Positions 54,901-64,000 of a stretch of 64,000 nucleotides of DNA are shown here, one piece after another. The stretch spans positions 62,001 to 126,000 of the forward strand of contig JAAGOF010000188.1 of NCBI GenBank assembly GCA_010645155.1, in the 5' to 3' direction. The notes under the pieces were generated by a model. The model did not search any database. It had not been told where the DNA came from and worked only from the letters and a program-made list of their open reading frames with translations. The stretch's first letter is position 1. Each line of letters starts with the position of its first letter. The translations under genes and the position numbers were made by a program. This DNA is from Tigriopus japonicus (lineage: Eukaryota; Arthropoda; Copepoda; Harpacticoida; Harpacticidae).

Positions 54901-55524
54901 ACATACTAATACATAAAATCCCTTAAGGCACCTAGAATCTCGTTGGCAACCTCCTAATCCCGAAACCAGACCTGGTTGCGTCTATCAATAACTCCCTGAA
55001 ATGGACTTTTGGAATAAATTCCCAAAATAACCCAGAACAAGTTCCCCCAATTTACGTACATTGGAGCTCTCTTGAGCTACAACAGCTTATACATCTCGAT
55101 GGTTCTCCCGTCAACCACGACCAAAAAAAGTTCTCCCAAAGCAGAGTTTCGCGGGGCCGGCCCGAACTTGACGAGATCGTTGCTTGGGATCTTGCCGAAA
55201 TGATACGCGTGACTGTGGGCCAACTTCAGGTGGTTGGTTGGTTGGTAGAATGGTCGTTGCTCGACGACTGGACTGGCCCATTCAGTGGTTCTCTCAAGAT
55301 TTGCAGTACGAAAGGCCGGGAGAATGTCTGAGAAGCTGCGGTGGATGGCCTCTGAATGTGATTGCTTGGCAAGTTCTGAGTTCTTCTTCCTGGTTTCCAA
55401 AAGAGCATGTCCAGAGATGGGCACAAAGGAAAAGAAAGAAAATTTGGATTTTTATCGTTTTTAAACAGAATATTATATCTTATGCTTTAAAGTCCTTAGC
55501 TTGCATGTTTTATCGACGCCGAGC

Positions 55525-55781
55525 CAGCTTAAAAGTATGCTTGCAATATTAGGCCGCATGTTAACGCACCTAATTCAAAAGCGAGAGTATACCAAAATCA
55601 AGTCAGATTAACCGGCCTGAAGTATATACTTGTGACAAATCCTATGTTCGAAATGCAGGAGCTGGGGAGAGTATACTGTATACTCGACAAATGCTTATTT
55701 GACTTGATTTGGCTATACTCTCGCTTTTGAATTAAGGGCGTTAACATGCGACCTTTTGACTTCAAGCATGTTTTAAGCCTG
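55525..55781. mobile_element. Foldback element with about 80-bp arms
   Basis: The left arm has CGCATGTTAACGC, AATTCAAAAGCGAGAGTATA and AAATCAAGTCA, and the right arm repeats all three in inverted order. The arms extend outward more weakly through CTTAAAA and ATGCTTG, giving about 257 bp. A short unpaired centre holds AGTATACTGTATACT. There is no target duplication that I can define and no coding capacity. Confidence 0.75.
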
Positions 55782-56626
55782 CTAAGGGATAACTCAACCA
55801 AATTTTTAGGGTAGGTATTGGCCAAAACTCATATACCATGGTTTTAGAAACCCCAGAATGTTAGAAGACCAGAAAAAGATTGAAAGTCAATGAATTCAAG
55901 CATGCTTAAAGCGTGGTTCTCCAAGTATAAAAATATTATTTTTTTATATTTTGTCAAGTTTACTTTTGCTCTGTGTTATTCTTTCAATGAAAATATCTGG
56001 CGACCTTTTTTCAGGTGTTTTTCATGTAAAAAAACCCGTAAACATACCATTAGCCGTGAATGTTTGATCCTTTTAGTGACGGATACTTAGCTTCTATTTT
56101 TAACACCTTTCCTTGACTTAAAGAGCTCGTTTAACTCTTTTTCAGCTTAAAAACTTTAAACACATGTCTAAATCATATTGAACTCGGTATTCGCCATGAC
56201 TTCTACTTGGAAATAAACATCTTCCATAAAAACCTATTTTAATCGAATCTCAAGTTGGTTTATCCTAACAGAACGATCAAATCTGCTTCAGCTAAAAAAA
56301 CGACGTAAGTGTAGAGAGCCTCGTGTGTAGCAGCATTCCTGGAGACTTGAACGATAGCTTGAACCATTTTACGTCTTCGCCTTACAACTTGGTTCTTGAA
56401 CGCTCCAAAGAAAAGAGGCAGAGAGAAAGAGAGATACGACGTATTGGCCGGTTCAAAACATGGTAGTGGACAGTGGTGGTTGTAGTAATGGTAGAAGAAG
56501 TGGCCACGAGAGAGATGGGCATGCCAACTGAGCAAACCTGGTACACAAACACATCAGATCAAGAATTGGGATTCCTAGTGAAGTGGTGATAAATATTGGA
56601 TAGTACACGAGATAGCCGAGCTACAA

Positions 56627-56642
56627 GGAGAGAGAGAGAGAG
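56627..56642. repeat. (GA)n tract upstream of second MPKIF exon
   Basis: A short GAGAGAGA run about 315 bases upstream of the ATG at 56957. GAGA tracts are common in arthropod promoters, but a role here is an inference. Confidence 0.5.
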
Positions 56643-56956
56643 CTCCCTTGGAAGCCCTAGACCAAGAAGGGCCTCTATGGCCGAAAACCCGCACTCTAAC
56701 ACACACACATTGGAACCACGTCTTTGGATTTGACTGTCTCAGTAACATTGGAGCGCTCTGCGAGTGCACAGAGGCAGAAATGACACCACATTTCTGACTC
56801 ATGCCTTTCAACAACATCTTGCAGAAAACAGACAAAAATACACTCATGCTATGAAAGACAGATCAAACCCAACCAAACAGTGCTAGAGCCTCCAAAAAGA
56901 AGAACAAATACCATCATCTTGAACCTATCGATCAGTTATTAGTCGGCCTGTCCATC

Positions 56957-57311
56957 ATGCCGAAAATATTCGCAATAAGACATCGTCTCATGGAGGTCCA
57001 ACAATCGTTAATCGCCTCTAACGACGGATCAACGCCCTTGAAGGACCCCTTTGGCATGTTTGACTATTCCAAACCCAATTTTGATAAATGCTTTGATGTG
57101 CTAAGTGAACTGAGAGTGATTCCTCAACCTGAATTCCTATTGGACGATCAACTTCCAGACATTCCTGTCCGATCAAAGTTCAACAACGTTTCATTGGCAC
57201 AAGAAGATTGCCGCCCAGAAAAGCTCCAGGAAGCTACCAAGCCCACCACTTTTACTACGCAGGAGTTGGTCAAGGAAGATGAAGATCCAGAGGTCAAGAT
57301 TGGACGTCAAG
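56957..57311 (+). CDS. First coding exon of an Ovo-like gene (partial)
   Basis: The ATG at 56957 opens MPKIFAIRHRLMEVQQSLIA, which matches the ovo first exon at 35787 at M-P-K-I-F-A-x-R-H-x-L-x-E. It is the diagnostic Ovo/Shavenbaby N-terminus. The exon gives 118 codons plus one base and ends CGTCAAG before GTAGGC, so its donor has phase 1, the same as the ovo exon. The remainder is acidic and polar (FDYSKPNFDKCFDVLSEL, EDEDPEVK) and differs from the other exon. No C2H2 fingers follow on the plus strand before 64000. It is either the start of an ovo paralogue running off the window or an alternative ovo exon placed here by inversion or misassembly. The splice is predicted, not shown. Confidence 0.72.
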
Positions 57312-60300
57312 GTAGGCAATTCATTGTGTTACCTCCCACCTTCGGTGTTACAATAAAACCATTGTGGTCTCAATCTTCGCTCCCACATTGGTTCAGATCT
57401 TATTCAATCCTATTCAGAGCAATGACGCCTTTGAGAGTGATACTTGGTTTTGGTATGGTGTTTTATGACACGAGGAATAACTATCATTTCTGGTTTGAGC
57501 CACGATTGAGACAGTTTCATTCTTTAAGTGGATATTGAGACGGATAACTTCAATTCCATCATGCGCTTTTGTGACGAAATGAATGGGTAATCCCTTGTAT
57601 GTGGTGGTTAGCAATTGTTCAGTCAGTTGGGTTTAAACAGCTCTTGAGCTTCTATTTGGGAATGACAAGTTCCGACACGAAAATTGGTGGTTGTGTGTAC
57701 TCAATTAAATTTAGCTTCTCTCGGAGAACAAAGCATTCCATCTCTTCCCAATAACCTTGTAACGAAGCATCTCTTGAGAAACTCAAGCGAGTTTAAAAGC
57801 CGAATAATTTTTATGATCTCCTCACACGAAAGAGTCTCTTTAATGATTTTCTCCACATGAGTCCATGTATTTTTGGAAATTTTGGCCGGTTCAAAATTAC
57901 CCACGATAAATGAAGAAACGGATACATTTGATTTAATGGTTATTCATTTCTGGAGGTTCATTGGTCATTGAATGAACAACTGGAGGGGCGGGGCTTTTCA
58001 ACCATCAACAAGAGGTCAATAAATTTCCCGTGGTTGACGATTCAATACTCCATTGATTCGCCCTGTCAACGCCAAAACAGGATCCATTATCTTGGTATAC
58101 TGTCCGAGAATTGGTCGAATCTCCGCACCTCTTTTGCGATATTAGGGTTGGTTGGAAATTCCGTCACCTCAGATTTAAAAGAGAGACGCAGGGAGAGCCA
58201 TTTGAAGGGAGGGGAGGGAGCAAAAACGCTACCAAACCAGACTTGTCTCGCTTTTTGTGGACAATGAGTCTTCTATCATCCAGTCATTTCACTTCGAATC
58301 AATTGAGGAGAGCTTCAAGCGCTATTGAGGTGGGCTAAGGGTTTGGAAAGATAAAGGCTGCGGCTTGAAATAGCTCTGATTATGCCCTCACTCCCACATT
58401 CCTCGGGATGTGAATCCAAAGTCTAATTAAAAGCCTCTCTACTCGTTTGAGTCCTATCAAATCCTTATCTGGGCAACATAAAGTGGATCTTCCCATAAAA
58501 TTGTTGTGGTATTTACTGCAGTCTTGCTTGCCTACAACACTACCTCCTCTTTAAAGGCAACGCAACAAAAGTGAATGTTCCTACCAAAGAAGGAGGGAGG
58601 GGAAGAAAAAGGCCAATTTGGTTGTAGGACCAGATGCCCGCTTCAAAGGCACCAAATGACGGCATTGGCCAAAGCAAAGCTACAAGTTTGTTGCCTGAGA
58701 GAATCACCATGACCTACTTTGCAAAGAACTCGGCTTGGGGAACCATCGAACCGGCCAAGATCGTCGTTTGGCGTGCACGGAATCATTTTTCCAACTGCGC
58801 AGAGAGAACAAGAGAATACTACATACAACCACAACAACAACTGCTTGTCTCTTTTCTGCTCCTCCTTCTCTTTTCTGGAGAGCAAACTTGCTTTAGGAGC
58901 AAGTTCTCTGCCTTGAGGCACCCCACCATCGCCATGCTACTTCTACTACTACTACCATAACTTCTACTGGTTCCACTCAATGGTGCTTAGTTTTTGCTCC
59001 ATGAAAACAATCTCGTAAAAAGGCGGGATTGGTAAATACACTTGAGAGCATATCATCCGCCGCTTCTGGGTCAAGCGAAAGTCATCTCGAGGCTGTCTTC
59101 TGGGTAGAATTGATATCCCGGTTGGAATGGGATTATTGAGTGCGTGAATGCTTGATTGGCCCTGCTCAAGGCGGTAGCCCAATTTCCCAATGGCCTTCCA
59201 CAATTGGTTTACCTCTGGGCAGGAATGTAAATGAGCCATCCAAGATGAAATGGATGATCACTGTTTGAGCTCGTTGGCAGATGAAAGTCATCCAGGGTTT
59301 GTTTGGCATCCCCATGGTTCATTAGAGATCAAGCCAATCATTAGTCTTCTTTTTTCTTCTATTCTGGACATTGACAAAAGGGTGCAATTATAACTTGGAG
59401 AAGCCTCCAAGCTTTTGGACCATCCCAAAGATTGCCTGCACATCTCAATCAAATGCTTGATAATGATGATGATGATGCTCCTTGGTTTTCGCAAAAGACG
59501 AAAACTTCCCATCGTCAGGAAATTGAAACAATGCCTCATTATGAGGACTTCAACCGACCAACCAACTTCCCATCGCATCTCTTCAAATTTCGGAAGTGAA
59601 GATTGACAGCGAGGAAGAAAGGAAGAGAGAGACTCTCTGTCTGACTCAGTTCTGAGAGCTTCCCATGGACCTCGGTAGTTTGGCTTCTATATCAATGGAT
59701 GATGTGTGAGAATCATGAATTCACAGGGCGGGATGGGAAGATTGTCGCCAGATTCACATCACAACGCACTGCACGTCTTCATAGGCCACCCTGTACATTG
59801 AACCATCAAGATGGTAGAGCTTTTGAATGACAATTTGGCATCTTTTCCCCTAGACCACTATGATTGATGGTCCAACGATAACTCATCGGACATTGACGCC
59901 GAAGAAGTCGGGCCACATGTGCTCTTGGAACCGACTCATCCCATCTCAATTTCAATAGGAAAGCCAATCGTTTTATCCCACCGAAACCCCAACATTCTTC
60001 GGTTCGGGAATCATCGAACCCTGAATGAAGGTCTCCTTCATGCCAGTTTCTAAAGAGCTGAGGAAAATATGTTGCATAATCATGCTGGTGGGAGGCCCTG
60101 TCCGACAATCCAAATTGTTTCCGCTGCAAGAAAAAGCACATATGTTGACTCGAGAGCTTGAACCTGCCTACCACATTCAATTTGAACCAGACTGCCACCA
60201 TACAAAGCAAAGCAGGCAACCACCACAGACTTCAAAGCCTCTCCTTCCTCAACTCCAATGTATCGACGTAGCAAAACTTGTGGAACGAAGACTTAGATCG

Positions 60301-63300
60301 AGACGCATGTGATACTCTCCAACTCAGGATCTAAAATTGTTCATCATGCTTTGCAATTGGTCTTGTATTCTCGGATCCAAAGATACTCTTCGGGGATGAG
60401 ATTGGCAGGAAGCAACCAAACAAAGCTGCTCCAAACAACTCATGGCCAAGACCTGTGCCCAGCTCCCCCAAAATAAATGGCACACAATCGATCCAACCCG
60501 ATTACAATAATTACTCAATCTTACGCACCCAAGTAGTGCAACGAGCCATCATCTTGTTGGTTTGCATCGTTGATCACACATATGAACATGACGTCCAAAG
60601 TGAAGAAGAGCCTGCCGGGAGTGCAACCATGAGGAGAGCTTCGCACTCGTGCATGTGTGTATGTAGGGAACAGGGGGTCATTGACTTACATTTGGTCTAC
60701 TAAGGAAAACGTACATAGAGTAGAGGTGGCGATTGAAGCGAGGAACGAACCATGAGGGTTGGGAGCGCGGAGAGGACGACGAAGACAGCGATGGCTGTAA
60801 AGAACAGAATGGATCGAGTAAGGGGTTGGAAATGGCAAACACGTCTCTTTTTGACGTTCATCAATGCATTTGCTAGACATCTGGATTGGATTGGTTGTAT
60901 CGACAATTTGATCTCAATAAACTCTGCGGTGTTGCCGATGACATAATGTAAAACCAAGAGCGACCATGTGGTGGTCGAAATCATGGGCATTACCCTTATC
61001 ACGCCAAATGGCAGGTTCTGAAATCCATTTAGCCAAGCTCAATCAATTTGAGGGAGAGAGAGAGAGATTGGTAATTGGTTCGCTAATCTGGCTTTCATGC
61101 CTTGTCTTAAAATTGTGATCGCCGCTCGACAACGGCATTTTACTTTAATTGAAACTTGGCAACATGCCCATTATTATGGCTAGTTTGGGGTTCAATGACT
61201 CAATATGGCAATCTAGGCAACCATTTGCAATTGCCGGACCATCTTGCAAACGACGGGTCAATAATTCACAAACCAAAAAGCTCTTTGTTAGAGGGTCTAG
61301 TCATCTGCGTCTTCACAAAGTCATACAGATCGAAATGCGTGATCATCTCCATATATATGAGTTTAGCCACTGGCGAAACGTTGAAAAGCTTCCAGGATCA
61401 CACCCGAAAGAGTCGACGACACCCCAAACGTTCCAATCGAGATTGGCTTCGGGCGATCCTATCCAGACACGAATCTTGGTATATTGAAAGAAAACGATGT
61501 CCCGAGTAGCTCCAACACATCCAATAAAAGACACGGGTTATTTGGCTTTTGGTCATGGAGAATCCCCCTCTACAATACATTAAGCAGTGCTAGCCATCCA
61601 TCACTTCTCCCCCTCAAGAACGTAAGAGACAAGAATCTTTGCCTGGTCAGGGGCTATTCCAATATATTAAAGCAGCCCCTCCTTCCCCTCTCCTCAGAAA
61701 GAAACTTTTTGAACCTATGATGTAAGAAATTGCCACCTCCAAACCAGAAAAGTGCTTGGTTGTTGCACGGAAATCATGGCAGTTGGTCGGCGAGTTGAAT
61801 ATATATCACCAGCTGACGGACGGATTTCTTCTTTTTTGAGCAAATCGCTTTTGGTGATCTTTAAGGGAGACAGCTCGGCCCAGAAGCCCGCCAGTCAGCC
61901 TCTTTGGAGAGCTCCAACGATACAAATATTGCATTCATCTTCAAAACCACCTGTAGGAGGGAGTTCGGGCCAGATATCTGCCTCGATTCATTCGACCCAA
62001 TATGTTTCTAAAATGGCCCGATATGCCGCACAGGAGTGGAAACCTCGTTTGGAGAGGCGCAAATTGCCGACTCAGATTAGAGGCCGCCAGGTGTTGCCAT
62101 CATCCTGGTCGACGAAGGCCTAAAGTAGGGACTAGGAATTATGTCTTTTTAGTTGGAGGTGCGCCAAGAACACTAGTCCGCCTTACAAATTGGCCAATTA
62201 TGTGTTGGGAAACCAACCCATTCGTATGCAGAGCAAGTGTCTATACGAAGGCAAGCAATCCCTGATTGGACTAGGGTAGAAGCCACCTGTTACCGCTAAA
62301 TGGGTCTTGATCTGAATAACCACTGTTTTCACTTCTATCTGAGGCGCCAAAGATTCAATGCCATTGGACCAAAGTTTCTTCACACCTTGACAATGGATGG
62401 AAATGAGTCGGCAGCCATCTTTATGGCTCTTGACGTCGACAGTCTTGGCGATATTGTCTAATTAATTCAGTGATGCCAACTTGAAACAATGGCATGTCAG
62501 ACTCATTGTTCAAGTGAGATAAATGAGGGAAGGCCTCAGAGGAAATTAAGATTCAAAAGAAGTCATGAGAAGAGAAAACAGGAAAATGGACCGTGAAAAC
62601 TATCAGTCGTTGCCAAACCAAACGAATAACAATTTAAAGCATGCCCACCAAATGTTGAATACCAAATAGACACCCTGAAAAACTTGGGAGCAAATATGAA
62701 AGATTCACTGGCATCTCCCGAGGATTGGCATTGGTTTACTTTCTAAGGCAAAAGTAGTTCAAATGAAGATGACAAGAATGGGTTGGAGGCTCAAACTCTA
62801 CAAGAGAGCCTCCTCTTATCTTGCATCTACATAATCTGAAATGTTTTCGCTGAACTGAGTGAGGGAGTCGGATTTCGTGACCAAATTCAAGTCTAATCGG
62901 CGATTCCAGAACAACTGAAAGATCAAACGTTCATTCACGTAAGAATAATGATGCCACTGAGAAGTATTGGTTTACATTCATCTCACCTTACTTACTAACT
63001 TGCTTGGCATTGCTACCTTGCAAAAAAAGTGAGATAAAAATACATCTCGTCACCCTCAAAATTGGCCATTTTGGCGATTTAGAGGAAACACACCCCACAA
63101 GATTGGATCTCAACATCTCAAAGAAGTGCATTTCCTGAGGCTTTGTGGCCAGATTTCACCAACAAAGTTATTTCAAAATGAGAGATTGAGCTATTCTCGG
63201 AATTAATGCTTAGCTCTATAGGATGGTAAAATATTGAGTTGTAAAACCCAAGCCATGAAATATGGAGATAACCATCAAGATTTCTAATGTTCTAATGAAG

Positions 63301-64000
63301 AAACGACAAGGTGGATCGTAAAACTCAATATCTCCACTGAACTCTGATCCTCATTTATGAGCAATTAGACAAGAGGAAGGATTTGGACTGGAGCTCTCCA
63401 AAAGCTCGGTTAATTCCAAGGAAATTAGTGGCGACTCCAATCTCAAACACTTCAAAACGAGAGATCATCTTGGCATCGAAGGAGATCCTCTGGCTAATGA
63501 AGCATCATTAACTGACCAATTAAGTTCAATTAATTGCATCGGAGAGCAAGAAAAGCAAGCCTCAAAGATGAGGTTCATAAATCATGGTCGCAATTGGAAA
63601 TCTCGGCAGGCAAAAAACTTGCTGAATATTCTGGATGACAAGAATGGCAATTAAATCGCTTTGCATGATCTAAATCTCTAACCAACAACTGACATGAGCA
63701 CATTGGGTACCAAAGGAAAAACAAGCCGAGGATTTTTTAATAGCATCTTGTAATCATCACGTTCAAGTCGTTAAATACGGTCGACTCCCTGGGTTACGAC
63801 TAGAAATTGGCTGCCACGACCAACCCCAATCTCCGTCATTAAATGAAGACAAGTTGAAGAAAAGCATCTTCTTTCGTCGAAGTCGATCCTTTTGACACAG
63901 ATTTCTTGTTGCATAGTGAAAGGTGTCAACTAAGTGGCGCTTTTATGGCTTTGGGTTGGGCGTTTCAGCTGTCTTGAGCAACAAATGGCCTGAAGTTGGA
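57312..64000 (+). other. Putative first intron of the Ovo-like gene
   Basis: The DNA from the predicted donor to the window edge contains no recognisable exon. Like the ovo intron it has few poly-A/T runs, with short GAT and GA microsatellites (around 59462 and 61053). A long first intron mirrors the structure of the ovo gene at 21911-35582. Confidence 0.45.

Larger units (their letters stand above)
47370..56956. other. Intergenic, AT-rich, between CDT1 and second MPKIF exon
   Basis: Nothing here translates into a recognisable protein family; the longest open frames lie in AT-rich sequence and look like chance. CDT1's promoter lies at the left end. The right end from about 56.2 kb becomes less AT-rich and has a GA microsatellite, probably promoter/5' UTR of the MPKIF exon. 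Two palindromic elements are listed separately. Confidence 0.6.

Overview
The window is animal nuclear DNA, most likely from an arthropod. It has spliced genes with GT..AG introns, long AT-rich intergenic tracts, short non-autonomous DNA transposons and one scaffold gap of Ns. The protein styles (an Ovo/Shavenbaby factor starting MPKIF, a PP6 SAPS subunit, a Cdt1/Double-parked homologue) and the compact genes suggest a crustacean, perhaps a copepod. That assignment is an inference from gene character, not a species identification.

Layout. (1) 237-3035, minus strand: a two-exon SENP1/Ulp1 SUMO protease. (2) 3.0-6.6 kb: AT-rich intergenic DNA with the gap and a hAT-type MITE. (3) 6607-12251, plus strand: a complete 15-exon PP6 regulatory subunit of the SAPS family (890 aa). 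(4) 12.3-15.5 kb: intergenic, with a long imperfect palindrome. (5) 15457-18424, plus strand: a three-exon type II membrane protein with a trefoil and a GH31 alpha-glucosidase domain. Its active site looks degenerate. (6) 19221-35787, minus strand: ovo/shavenbaby, five coding exons. The MPKIF exon lies 13.7 kb upstream of the exon carrying the activation region. (7) 35.8-44.6 kb: intergenic, with two hAT-like MITEs. (8) 44609-47369, minus strand: a three-exon Cdt1 homologue with an N-terminal PIP degron. (9) 47.4-56.9 kb: intergenic, with two further MITE-like palindromes. (10) 56957-57311, plus strand: a second MPKIF first exon with a phase-1 donor. No zinc fingers follow it on this strand, so the gene must continue past the right edge, or the region is rearranged.

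For the five multi-exon genes I joined the exons by hand at GT/AG sites, and every junction keeps frame. The genes are not a pathway. They cover SUMO removal, PP6 targeting, a likely non-catalytic glycosidase-like surface protein, epidermal/germline transcription control and replication licensing. The most interesting items are the two oppositely oriented MPKIF first exons flanking CDT1 and the apparent GH31 pseudoenzyme. Several MITEs have clear 8-bp target duplications. I saw no tRNA, rRNA, CRISPR array or intact autonomous transposon.
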